NCBI GenBank assembly: GCA_029568545.1
Contig: JAKQAH010000195.1
Coordinates: 1 to 32,707 of the forward strand
Reading direction: 5' to 3'
DNA from: Candidatus Omnitrophota bacterium
Lineage (GTDB): Bacteria; Omnitrophota; Gorgyraeia; Zapsychrales; Zapsychraceae
Length of the DNA: 32,707 nt
A model generated the notes under the pieces. It was given only the letters and a program-made list of their open reading frames with translations. It ran no database searches and was not told where the DNA came from. Position 1 is the stretch's first letter, and every line of letters starts with the position of its first letter. The position numbers and the translations under genes were made by a program. Positions 1-7,745 of the stretch are shown here, piece by piece.

Positions 1-1458
1 GCCATGGCGGACCCCTTGAACGTTTTCGTGGCCGATAACATCAAAGTTCTGACCGGATACATCATTAATCCGATTGTCGGGCGCCCGAACGATGTTGCCC
101 AAACCATCGAGAAATACTATCCCGGCGAAGACAAGCTCAAAGAAGAAGCCAAGGACCCCACCGAAACTTTCGATGAGATCATCAAGGATATTCAGGATAC
201 GGGCGATTTGGAGCTCATCAAGGACGCGCAGGAAGAAGGGAAGGGCGCCGTCGAGGAATTGACCGATGAGGCGCCCATCATCAAGCTCACGGACACGATT
301 ATCCAGCAGGCGGTTCTGTCCAAAGCCAGCGACGTTTTTATCGAACCGCTGGAAAAAACCATGCGCGTGCGTTATCGCATCGATGGCGTGGTCCGCGAAA
401 TCGACCGCATGACGAAAGTTCTGCATTTTCCCATCATTTCCCGCATTAAAGTCATTTCTAGTCTGGATATTTCTGAGCATCGCCTGCCTCAGGACGGACG
501 GTTCAAAACCATTATTTCCGGCGACCATGCGGTTGATTTCCGCGTCAACGTTTTGCCGACCGCTTATGGGGAAAAGATCGTTCTGAGAATCTTGGATCAG
601 GACGCGTCTTTCTTGAATATCGACCGGCTGGGATTCGAGCCGAAGTCTCTTGAGCGCCTGAAGGAATGCGCCCGCCAGCCTCACGGGATGATCCTGGCGT
701 GCGGGCCGACGGGAAGCGGGAAAACAACCACGCTGTATTCCATTCTAAAGCATGTCGATTCTCCGGAAAAGAATATTGTTACCGTTGAAGATCCCGTGGA
801 ATATCAGATGAAGGGGATGAGCCAGGTCAATATCAAGCCGGCAATGGGCCTCACATTTCCCGTGAGCCTTCGGTCCATTCTCCGTCAGGACCCGGACATT
901 ATCATGATCGGCGAGATCCGCGATTCTGAGACTCTGGACATCGCTGTGAAAGCGGCGTTGACCGGCCACCTGGTTCTAAGTTCGCTTCACACGACCACGG
1001 CGGCAGGATCGGTCGTCCGCATGGTGAACATGGGCGTGGAGCCGTTTCTCATTTGTTCTTCGGTCCTCGCTATTGTCGCCCAAAGGCTTCTCCGACGGAT
1101 TTGCACGTTCTGCAAAGAACCCTATGAAGCGACTCCGACCATTGTCGAGAAGTTCAATTTAAGGAAAGCGGCTCCCAAAGACGCGAAAAAGATCGAGTTG
1201 TTCCGCGGAAAAGGATGCAAAAAATGCCTTGGGTCAGGGTACAAAGGGCGGGTGGGCATAACCGAAATCCTCATTTTGTCCCCGAAGATCCGCGAGTTGA
1301 TCTTGGCCAGGGCCGGCGAATTCAAGCTGAAGGAGGCTGCCCGCGCGGAAGGGATGCAGACGATGCGGGAAGACGGGATCGCGAAAGTTATCGAGGGGTT
1401 GACGACCCTGGAAGAAGTCATGAGGATCACGGCGGCGGATGAAAGCAGGCCCGAATAA
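1..1458 (+). CDS. pilB: GspE/PilB-family type IV pilus assembly ATPase, 5' end outside window
   Basis: Hexameric AAA-type secretion ATPase that would power pilin extraction and polymerisation at the cytoplasmic face of the inner membrane. Reading from base 1, the frame is open and already inside an N-terminal MshEN-like domain (residues reading AMADPLNVF are typical interior sequence). The ATG at base 4 is therefore probably internal and the gene starts upstream. Counting from that Met, the Walker A motif GPTGSGKT lies at about 234-241, followed by the Asp box ITVEDPVEY, a Walker B region ending in IMIGEIRD, and the His box SSLHTTTAAG. A four-cysteine zinc site (CTFC ... CKKC) precedes the C-terminus. 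The stop lies 24 bases before a second ATPase of the same family, so the two are likely co-transcribed. The family is certain. Whether this copy is the extension motor, or part of a type II-like secretion system, cannot be told from sequence. Confidence 0.93.
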   Translation, partial: AMADPLNVFVADNIKVLTGYIINPIVGRPNDVAQTIEKYYPGEDKLKEEAKDPTETFDEIIKDIQDTGDLELIKDAQEEGKGAVEELTDEAPIIKLTDTIIQQAVLSKASDVFIEPLEKTMRVRYRIDGVVREIDRMTKVLHFPIISRIKVISSLDISEHRLPQDGRFKTIISGDHAVDFRVNVLPTAYGEKIVLRILDQDASFLNIDRLGFEPKSLERLKECARQPHGMILACGPTGSGKTTTLYSILKHVDSPEKNIVTVEDPVEYQMKGMSQVNIKPAMGLTFPVSLRSILRQDPDIIMIGEIRDSETLDIAVKAALTGHLVLSSLHTTTAAGSVVRMVNMGVEPFLICSSVLAIVAQRLLRRICTFCKEPYEATPTIVEKFNLRKAAPKDAKKIELFRGKGCKKCLGSGYKGRVGITEILILSPKIRELILARAGEFKLKEAARAEGMQTMREDGIAKVIEGLTTLEEVMRITAADESRPE

Positions 1459-1482
1459 CCCTTAAAACAGTGAAGACGATTT

Positions 1483-3192
1483 ATGGCAAAAGCGATCAAA
1501 GACAAAATTCTTAAAATGCTCATCGATGCGCAGAAGCTCACGAAAAAAGAGATGAGCGACGCCCTCGAATTGCAAAAAAAGAAAAAGATCGGGCTCGACA
1601 AGGCGCTTATCGAGACGGGGCATATCAAGGAGCAGGACCTGATGGCGATCCTTGTCCGTGAGCTGAACATCCCGTTCATCAATCTGAGCAAATACAAGAT
1701 CGATCCAGCGCTCCAGGAAGTCATCAATGAGCGCACGGCCCGGCAGTATAAGATTGTTCCTCTTTCGATGCTCGATTATACATTGACGATCGCCCTGTCC
1801 GATCCGTTCAATATTTTCCTGATCGATGATCTCAAGAATATTACCGGCAAAGAGATCGACGTGGTCATGAGCACCAATACCGAGATCGCGAAAGCCATCG
1901 ACGCGTTCTATGGCATCAAGACGGAAATGAACGTCAATGAGATCACCAAAGACATTCAGCTTGAGGACTTTGAAATAGTTGCCGATACCTCGCAGCAGGA
2001 AAGCGATGACGGATCCGTTGATGACAGTGAAAAAGCTCCGATCATCCGGATGATCAATTTGATCGTGAAAGAGGCGCTGCGCCGGCGCGCGTCGGATATC
2101 CATATCGAGCCCGAGATCGACGGCATGCGCGTGCGCTACCGCATCGACGGCATTTTGCATGATATTCTGAATATTCCCAAAGAGAACCAGAATGCGGTCA
2201 TTGTCCGCATCAAGATCATGTCCCGTCTGGATATCACGACGAACCAGGTTCCCCAAGACGGGCGATTCAAGCTGAAGATCGACAATAAGGAGGTCGATTT
2301 CCGCGTTTCGATTCTGCCGACCACGTTCGGCCAGAAAACGGTCATGCGCGTTCTCGATAAAAGCAAACTGGCTGTTGGGCTCAACGGGCTTGGATTCGAG
2401 GACAAAGCGCTCAAGACCATCAAAGAGGCGATCAAAAAACCGTTCGGCATGATTTTGGTCACGGGCCCGACCGGAAGCGGGAAGTCAACGACCCTATATT
2501 CGATTATCAATGAGCTCAATACGGTTGAACGCAACATCATTACCGTCGAGGATCCTGTGGAGTACTTGATCGAGGGCCTGACACAGATCCAAGCGCATCC
2601 GGAGATCGGGCTGACCTTTGCCGAAGGCTTGCGGGCGATCCTGCGCCAGAGCCCCGATATCGTCATGGTCGGGGAGATCCGCGATAATGAAACGGCTGAC
2701 ATTGCGATCAAAGCGTCCTTGACGGGGCAGCTGGTTTTTTCAACGCTTCACACCAACGATGCGGCGGGAACATTGACCCGGCTGGTCGATATGGGCGTCG
2801 AGCCGTTTTTGGTGGCATCGAGCCTTGTCCTTGTGAGCGCGCAGCGGCTTTGCCGGAAGATATGCTCCAAATGCAAGGAAGAGATCAGCGTTCCCGATGA
2901 TCTGCGCAAGCGGTTGTCCGAGAGGCTCCCGAAAGGGGCAAAATTTTATCATGGAAAAGGATGCGACGCCTGCAATCAGACGGGTTACCATGGGCGCGTC
3001 GGGTTGACGGAGCTTCTGGAAGTGGACGATGTGATGCGCGATATGCTGATCCAGGGGAAATCCTCCGACGATATCAAGAATTATGCGCGCAAGGAAAAAG
3101 GCATGATCACGCTTTGGGATGATGCGATCAATAAGAGCGCTGCCGGGATCACTTCTCTTGAGGAGGTTTTAAGGATCACGACCAGCGAGTAG
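1483..3192 (+). CDS. pilB: GspE/PilB-family type IV pilus assembly ATPase, full length
   Basis: Second assembly ATPase, 569 residues, the usual length for PilB/GspE. Residues 1-150 form an MshEN-type N-terminal domain, a fold that in MshE and some PilB proteins binds cyclic di-GMP. Residues from about 185 carry the N2 and ATPase domains: Walker A GPTGSGKS at 328-335, Asp box ITVEDPVEY, Walker B IVMVGEIRD, His box STLHTNDAAG, and a four-cysteine zinc site (CSKC and CDAC). It resembles the preceding protein along its length but is clearly diverged, so the pair is an old duplication, not a recent one. The ATG was chosen because it follows the upstream stop by 24 bases and gives a complete N-terminal domain. 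No PilT-like retraction ATPase was found in the window. Confidence 0.95.
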   Translation: MAKAIKDKILKMLIDAQKLTKKEMSDALELQKKKKIGLDKALIETGHIKEQDLMAILVRELNIPFINLSKYKIDPALQEVINERTARQYKIVPLSMLDYTLTIALSDPFNIFLIDDLKNITGKEIDVVMSTNTEIAKAIDAFYGIKTEMNVNEITKDIQLEDFEIVADTSQQESDDGSVDDSEKAPIIRMINLIVKEALRRRASDIHIEPEIDGMRVRYRIDGILHDILNIPKENQNAVIVRIKIMSRLDITTNQVPQDGRFKLKIDNKEVDFRVSILPTTFGQKTVMRVLDKSKLAVGLNGLGFEDKALKTIKEAIKKPFGMILVTGPTGSGKSTTLYSIINELNTVERNIITVEDPVEYLIEGLTQIQAHPEIGLTFAEGLRAILRQSPDIVMVGEIRDNETADIAIKASLTGQLVFSTLHTNDAAGTLTRLVDMGVEPFLVASSLVLVSAQRLCRKICSKCKEEISVPDDLRKRLSERLPKGAKFYHGKGCDACNQTGYHGRVGLTELLEVDDVMRDMLIQGKSSDDIKNYARKEKGMITLWDDAINKSAAGITSLEEVLRITTSE

Positions 3193-3236
3193 GAATGGGC
3201 AGGCCGAGGATGCTTTTATGCCCGCGATCCCAAGAA

Positions 3237-3253
3237 GGCGGCGGTTCGCCGCC
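3237..3253 (+). other. GC-rich hairpin between ATPase gene and pilC
   Basis: A perfect 7-bp inverted repeat (GGCGGCG / CGCCGCC, 3-base loop) sits in the 119-base gap before pilC. No T-tract follows, so it is not a normal intrinsic terminator. It could stabilise an mRNA end or simply be a small palindromic element. Confidence 0.4.
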
Positions 3254-3311
3254 GGGAGGATGATGACACAAAATCACTTCAACCATAACACATAACCGGA
3301 CGGTACCCATT

Positions 3312-4517
3312 ATGCCAACATTCAAGTATATCGCGAAAAATCGGGAATCCCGCACAGTCACGGGAAAGATTTCGACGGATAACAAAGCCAATGTGATCGA
3401 GGAGTTGCGCAAGCGCAAACTTACGATCATCTCCGTGATCGAAGTCAAAGATGTTGTTGAGAGAAAATCTTCTTTCCAGAGCAAAAAAGTCAAAGGGGAG
3501 GAGATTGTGATCTTTGCCCGGCAGTTGGCGACGATGGTTGATGCCGGCATTCCCATTATCCAGGGGCTCGATGCGTTGGGTGAGCAGGTGACCCACCCGA
3601 TGTTTAAAAAAGTTTTGGGAACCGTCCAGGAAGATATTGAGCATGGAACGAGTCTTTCGGCGGCTTTTTCAAAGCATCCCCAAGTTTTTGACAACCTGTT
3701 CACAAACATGGTCAAGGTCGGGGAAACGGGCGGGGCTTTAAGCGTGGTCTTGGACCGCATTGCGACCTATATGGAAAAAACGCTGAGGCTGAAGCGCAAG
3801 GTGAAATCCGCGCTGATTTACCCGAGCGTTGTTATCTCCATGGCGACTCTGATAACGGTCGTTCTGCTGGTGAAAGTTGTGCCGACATTTACGGAGATTT
3901 ATTCTTCTTTTGACCAAGAACTTCCCGCGATGACGCAGATCCTTGTCAATATCAGTAATGCTTTAAGGCATCAGCTGATTTTTTATATTGCCGGGCTGGC
4001 CGCGGTTTTTTTCGGAATGCGGCAATGGCATAAGACGGACAAAGGAGCCCTTGTTTTGGACGGCATGACCTTGAAGCTGCCTATTTTTGGCGATCTTTTG
4101 CGAAAGGTTGCTATCAGCCGTTTCAGCCGTACGCTGGCGACGCTTGTCCAAAGCGGGGTCCCCATTCTGGAATCTTTAGATATCGTCGAGAAAACGATCG
4201 GCAACCGCGTCCTGGAGACGGTTGTGCGCGACGTCAAGGGCAATGTCCGCGAAGGGGAAAGCCTCGCTGCCCCGCTGGTCAAAAGCGGCGTGTTCCCTCC
4301 GATGGTCACGCGCATGATCGGCGTCGGCGAGAAATCGGGAAAAATGGAAACGATGCTTTTGAAGATTTCGGAATTCTATGATGATCAGGTCGATACTGCG
4401 GTGGAAGGGCTCACCAGCGTTATCGAGCCTTTGATCATTGGGGTCTTGGGGATCGTGATCGGCTTTATTGTTGTGGCGCTGTTCTTGCCGATCATCAATA
4501 TTACGCAGATCATCTGA
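3312..4517 (+). CDS. pilC: Type IV pilus inner-membrane platform protein PilC/GspF
   Basis: Integral membrane platform that couples the cytoplasmic ATPase to the growing pilus. The 401-residue length is typical. The N-terminus MPTFKYIAKNRESR matches the family start. Two T2SSF domains are visible, at about 70-193 (FARQLATMVDAGIPIIQGLDAL, here split as FARQLATMVDAG and IPIIQGL) and about 270-395 (FSRTLATLVQSGVPILESLDI, similarly conserved). Each domain ends in a hydrophobic segment, and a third helix lies near residue 215. The paired ATMVDAG / ATLVQSG motifs and the VGETGG / VGEKSG motifs are the family's internal repeat. It lies directly after the two ATPases, the usual pilB-pilC order. No strong ribosome binding site is seen before the ATG. 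Confidence 0.95.
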   Translation: MPTFKYIAKNRESRTVTGKISTDNKANVIEELRKRKLTIISVIEVKDVVERKSSFQSKKVKGEEIVIFARQLATMVDAGIPIIQGLDALGEQVTHPMFKKVLGTVQEDIEHGTSLSAAFSKHPQVFDNLFTNMVKVGETGGALSVVLDRIATYMEKTLRLKRKVKSALIYPSVVISMATLITVVLLVKVVPTFTEIYSSFDQELPAMTQILVNISNALRHQLIFYIAGLAAVFFGMRQWHKTDKGALVLDGMTLKLPIFGDLLRKVAISRFSRTLATLVQSGVPILESLDIVEKTIGNRVLETVVRDVKGNVREGESLAAPLVKSGVFPPMVTRMIGVGEKSGKMETMLLKISEFYDDQVDTAVEGLTSVIEPLIIGVLGIVIGFIVVALFLPIINITQII

Positions 4518-4523
4518 TCGCTT

Positions 4524-5159
4524 ATGAGAATCTTGATCGGTTTCTTCCTTCTTTTCTCTCTGGGCTGCTGTTTGAGCGCGCCGTCTCCGGCAGCAGCCGC
4601 AGGGGAGGAGCGCCTCCAGCACTTGCCTACGGGAAAAATCCTCGAGTTCAGTTTGTCAAGTTTGAAGGAAAGCCTTGAAAAAATAAACCAGAAAAATGAA
4701 CGGCTCGCTTTCGAAAATGAGATGCTGCGCAAAAGCATTCATGATCTTCAACGGGAGAAAGAATTCCTTTTAGGAAAAAAAGATTCGCTTTCCGGAACAG
4801 CATCGGGATTCGAGCGCGACCGGAAGATTTTACGGCCCTTAAAGATCGCTGATCTGATGGCCCGCGAGAAAAGAACCAGCGAATTGATTGATATTTTTCA
4901 ACGCGATATCGAGAGATTAAAGGACGAAATCCGGGTTTTGGAAGGCAGTTTGAGCGGGGAGGGTTTTCACGCCCGGCAACAGATGCTTTTTGATGAAATA
5001 AGGAAAACGGAAAAAGATTTAATCCGGGTTGGGAAAAAACTCAAGCTCCTGGAGCAAAAAAACGAGGCGCCGAAGAAAAAGATAGAAGTTCTGCAAAAGG
5101 AGCAGAGGGATCTGGTCCAAGAAATTAAAAGGCTTGAACAGCACAGACCCGGGTTTTAG
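4524..5159 (+). CDS. Exported coiled-coil protein of unknown function
   Basis: No family recognised. The 211-residue product begins with a signal peptide (MRILIGFFLLFSLGCC, then an Ala-Pro-rich stretch ending near AAAAG). The LGCC could alternatively be a weak lipobox, but Ser at -3 is atypical. From about residue 45 to the end it is nearly all charged heptad-like sequence (runs such as LKESLEKINQKNERL and KTEKDLIRVGKKLKLLEQK), predicting one or two long periplasmic coiled coils broken around residues 85-95. It starts 6 bases after pilC and is probably translated with it, which suggests a periplasmic accessory of the pilus. That is inference from position only. It ends just before the first riboswitch region and probably closes the pilBC transcript. 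Confidence 0.8.
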   Translation: MRILIGFFLLFSLGCCLSAPSPAAAAGEERLQHLPTGKILEFSLSSLKESLEKINQKNERLAFENEMLRKSIHDLQREKEFLLGKKDSLSGTASGFERDRKILRPLKIADLMAREKRTSELIDIFQRDIERLKDEIRVLEGSLSGEGFHARQQMLFDEIRKTEKDLIRVGKKLKLLEQKNEAPKKKIEVLQKEQRDLVQEIKRLEQHRPGF

Positions 5160-5225
5160 CTGAATGCGCAGGAGAGGCTCTCTTTATGGTTTCTTGTCCC
5201 ATACATGGAACCATTGCGGTAAATA

Positions 5226-5234
5226 TGGCATACT
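5226..5234 (+). promoter_or_regulatory. Candidate extended -10 promoter before the first riboswitch
   Basis: TGGCATACT matches the extended -10 form (TG-N-TATAAT-like). It would start transcription near 5241, just before the conserved riboswitch core. No good -35 is visible at standard spacing, as expected of extended -10 promoters. An imperfect inverted repeat (ATGGTTTC 5186-5193 with GGAACCAT 5207-5214, one G-T wobble) lies just upstream and could be an operator or a weak hairpin. Promoter identity is inferred only. Confidence 0.4.
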
Positions 5235-5246
5235 TGTAGTGATAAA

Positions 5247-5392
5247 GGCAAACCTGCTGCGAAGCAGGGACTCCGGTGAGGATGGGGAAATGATATTGCC
5301 GATCCGGACCTTGGAAATTCAAGCTTGAGATGCTTGTCGGAACAAGGGCAAAGCCACGGATCAAGGGTCCCGCTCTTGATGGCCGGGTTACC
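5247..5392 (+). ncRNA. Candidate GEMM-I (cyclic di-GMP-I) riboswitch with enlarged linker
   Basis: The 5' half is GGCAAA, then a P2 hairpin CCTGCT-GCGA-AGCAGG with a GNRA tetraloop (5253-5268), then GAC. The 3' half is GCAAAGCC (5348-5355), a P3 arm with stem ATCAAG/CTTGAT (5360-5380), then GGC and GGGTTACCG. GGCAA (5247-5251) faces TTACC (5388-5392) as P1, the same arrangement as I recall for the Vibrio cholerae Vc2 aptamer. The G just before CAA (5248) corresponds to the ligand-contacting G20, pointing to cyclic di-GMP rather than the A20 cGAMP variants. Between GAC and GCAAAGCC lies an insertion of about 75 bases that can fold into two hairpins (TCCGG/CCGGA and CCTTG/CAAGG with inner CAAGC/GCTTG). 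It leads the cysteine-rich pilin-like gene. The insertion makes the call less than certain. Confidence 0.72.
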
Positions 5393-5396
5393 GTCT

Positions 5397-5460
5397 GGGC
5401 CAAACGTCCATTGGCGCTGGTAGCACGGCCTTTGTTTTTTAGGCCGAAAGGTTTTTGACA
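5397..5460 (+). promoter_or_regulatory. Probable riboswitch expression platform (T-rich hairpins)
   Basis: Downstream of the aptamer, GGCC (5398-5401) can pair with GGCC (5427-5430), which is followed directly by TTTGTTTTTT, a terminator-like arrangement. The same 3' GGCC is also part of a mutually exclusive hairpin CGGCCT (5426-5431) / AGGCCG (5441-5446). Two competing structures around a T-tract are what a transcriptional switch needs, but which is the ligand-bound state is not derivable here. Confidence 0.4.
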
Positions 5461-5479
5461 GAGAAGGTGGAAGCCTATC

Positions 5480-7669
5480 ATGGTTCGGAAAATCAAAAAA
5501 TGCCGGTTGAAACTCTCTTCTAACGGCCAAAACATGATCGAATATGTTATTGTCCTTGCCGGGATTATTGTTGTTTTAATCGCTATAACAAGGCCTGAGG
5601 GGATTTTTTCGCGGAAAATTGAGGAATCCTTGGATCTGGCTGTTGATGGAACGAAATGCGCGGCTTTGAAAGTCTGTTATGATCCTAATGGGTGTCCGAC
5701 GGTTTGCGGGAATGATTGTTGTGAAGCGGGCGAAACAATAACGAACTGTCCAGCAGATTGCAGCATCTGTACGAGCGATGCGGAATGCAACGACGGGATA
5801 TTTTGCAACGGAGTTGAAACATGCGATCCGGAGCTCGGGTGTCAGGTGGGGGATCCAGCTTGCGCAACGTGCGGGGATCTTGACCATGGCGAAAGCGATG
5901 TCTTTTATGAGTCGGCGACTGTGCCGTTCGGAGAAGAATGCGAAGAGGTTGTGAGAACTTGCGATAACGGCGAATTGACAGGGTCGCCTACGGCGACATA
6001 TGAAAGCTGTGCTCCCTTAGGGCCGGCTCCTTGCAGTTTGGCAGATGGAACAACAGCCCCTCATTTGACGGTTGGAACGTTTTATCCGTCCGCAACCGTG
6101 CCATGTGGTACCAGTTGTGCATCTACTGCTGTGCAGCAGCAATGCGTTGATGGCGATTGGACTCCAACACAATATACAGCGAGGACCTGTTCGGAGGATT
6201 GCGGGAATTGTCCGATGCCTGACGGAACAGTAATTCTCAATGGAGATAAAAAGACATATTATCAGCGTCCGGCCGTGGAGTGCTGGAATCAATGTTTTTC
6301 CGAACAACAGGTTATCACGTGTGTGGACGGCGACCTGGTTGTTGAAGGAGGTGCGCCAGGGGAAGAGCCGACAGCCACATTTGAAACATGTATTCGGACT
6401 GTTTGCGCGAATGATAATGTAAGCTGCACGGATACGGAATGCGATCCTAATTTGTTCACGAATATGGGATGTATCCACATTCCTAACGATGCTTTGTGCA
6501 ATGATGGGGCGGCTTGCACAGGAATTGAAGATGCTTCAACGTTGCCTGAGCCGAGGTACAATCGCGCTGAAGACGGGGAAGATTGGTGCGATGTGAGTTT
6601 AGGCTGTCGATTTCTCACGCATGATGAATGGTGCGATGATGGCATCATGTGTACCAGCGAAAGATGCTATCCGTACACGGATTGCCGGATCACGGTTGTT
6701 CATTCGCGTTGCGAAGATAATATATATTGCACTCTTAACAGATGCGATCCGGCCCGGGGTACGGAGGACGGCTGTTTTTATCCTCCTGATAATCGCAGAT
6801 GTTTAGGGATGGGGCCATGTGCCAGGGGCACGTGTGTTCCGGATCCTGCAACAGAGGACGGGTGCATTTATGAACCGGTTGATCTGCGATGCAACGATGG
6901 GATAAGCTGTACAGTGGATACCTGTGTTCTTGAAGAGGATCTCTACGTGTGTTCGCGTGTGGCCGATGATGCTTTGTGTACACCTGACACCTTGGATTGT
7001 ACGATCGATATGTGCGATGCGACAAGAGGGTGTGTTCATGACTCCACATGCGATGATGGGCTGGCCTGTACGATCGATGCTTGTACGGCCGCAGGTTGTG
7101 TCGCAACGGCCAATTGTGATGACGGGATCGCCTGTACTACTGATATTTGTCGTTCGACAGGGTGTGAACATCAGCCGAACAATGCGCTATGCGATGACGG
7201 TGATGGATGCACGACAGACACCTGTAATCCTATAGGTGGTGGCTGCATTAACACGCCGATAAATTGTGATGATGGATTGTCCTGCACCACGGATACATGC
7301 GATGCAGTTCTCGGCTGTCAAAACATCAGCACGTGTAACGATGGCAATCTTTGCACGCTGGATAGTTGTCGTCCGCTAGGTGTAGGCGGGCGTTGTGTGT
7401 ATCTACCAATAGCTTGCCTGAATGTAGATAATAATTTATGCACTGTAGAGGTTTGTAATCCTGCTACAGGGGCCTGTGACAGTTCTGTGCCTCTCGATTG
7501 CAGCGATAGTGACCCCTGCACCAGAACGTATGGCTGCGATCCGGTCAGCGGCTGCGAAACCATGAGAATTGGGTGCTCTCCGGACTGCCATTGCGTTGAT
7601 GCTCCGATGCCCTATTGCGCGCCAAATGATCCGCGTATACCGACTATTTGTGAACAACAAATAATATAA
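5480..7669 (+). CDS. Large cysteine-rich surface protein with Flp/type IVb-pilin-like N-terminus
   Basis: A 729-residue protein of unknown function. Residues 1-16 are a basic leader ending in Gly. Next comes QNMIEY and a hydrophobic helix to about 37, which fits the class III prepilin signal of Flp/TadE-type pilins (cleavage after G16, Glu at mature 5 and Tyr at 6). The rest is extracellular in character with about 90 cysteines by hand count. Residues 136-304 hold three related modules (pattern Y..A.VP.G..C....C.DG....T...C). From about 305 to 697 there are roughly a dozen tandem modules of about 20-45 residues built on C-[ND]-D-G-x-x-C-T-x-D-x-C, for example at 471-482, 524-535, 546-557, 571-582, 596-607 and 619-630. 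A small module of the same type occurs at 103-115. A ribosome binding site (AAGGTGG, 5464-5470) lies 9 bases before the ATG. A pilus-associated adhesin or giant pseudopilin is a reasonable inference. Function is unproven. Confidence 0.9.
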   Translation: MVRKIKKCRLKLSSNGQNMIEYVIVLAGIIVVLIAITRPEGIFSRKIEESLDLAVDGTKCAALKVCYDPNGCPTVCGNDCCEAGETITNCPADCSICTSDAECNDGIFCNGVETCDPELGCQVGDPACATCGDLDHGESDVFYESATVPFGEECEEVVRTCDNGELTGSPTATYESCAPLGPAPCSLADGTTAPHLTVGTFYPSATVPCGTSCASTAVQQQCVDGDWTPTQYTARTCSEDCGNCPMPDGTVILNGDKKTYYQRPAVECWNQCFSEQQVITCVDGDLVVEGGAPGEEPTATFETCIRTVCANDNVSCTDTECDPNLFTNMGCIHIPNDALCNDGAACTGIEDASTLPEPRYNRAEDGEDWCDVSLGCRFLTHDEWCDDGIMCTSERCYPYTDCRITVVHSRCEDNIYCTLNRCDPARGTEDGCFYPPDNRRCLGMGPCARGTCVPDPATEDGCIYEPVDLRCNDGISCTVDTCVLEEDLYVCSRVADDALCTPDTLDCTIDMCDATRGCVHDSTCDDGLACTIDACTAAGCVATANCDDGIACTTDICRSTGCEHQPNNALCDDGDGCTTDTCNPIGGGCINTPINCDDGLSCTTDTCDAVLGCQNISTCNDGNLCTLDSCRPLGVGGRCVYLPIACLNVDNNLCTVEVCNPATGACDSSVPLDCSDSDPCTRTYGCDPVSGCETMRIGCSPDCHCVDAPMPYCAPNDPRIPTICEQQII

Positions 7670-7709
7670 GATCTCTGCCCGGTCATCTTTAGCAGATATT
7701 GTTGGTTTA

Positions 7710-7718
7710 TGCTATACT
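7710..7718 (+). promoter_or_regulatory. Candidate extended -10 promoter before the second riboswitch
   Basis: TGCTATACT is a close extended -10 match and would start transcription near 7725, about 20 bases before the second aptamer core. It resembles the element before the first riboswitch (TGGCATACT). No clear -35 is seen. Confidence 0.45.
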
Positions 7719-7745
7719 TTAAGCGACAGATAATGTAAGGAAAAA

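Noticed and set aside
1122-1736. Long open frame on the minus strand, 204 codons
   Set aside because: It lies antisense across the ends of two well-supported ATPase genes and its product looks like low-complexity reverse translation.
3237-3253. GC-rich hairpin as a terminator
   Set aside because: No T-tract follows, so termination is not supported.
6985-7560. DNA-level tandem repeat or CRISPR in the cysteine-rich gene
   Set aside because: The periodicity is at protein level; the DNA of successive modules differs and there are no identical direct repeats with unique spacers.
7672-7697. Hairpin just after the cysteine-rich gene as its terminator
   Set aside because: The ATCT(C)TGC/GCAGAT stem is short and bulged, and the following bases are not a T-tract.
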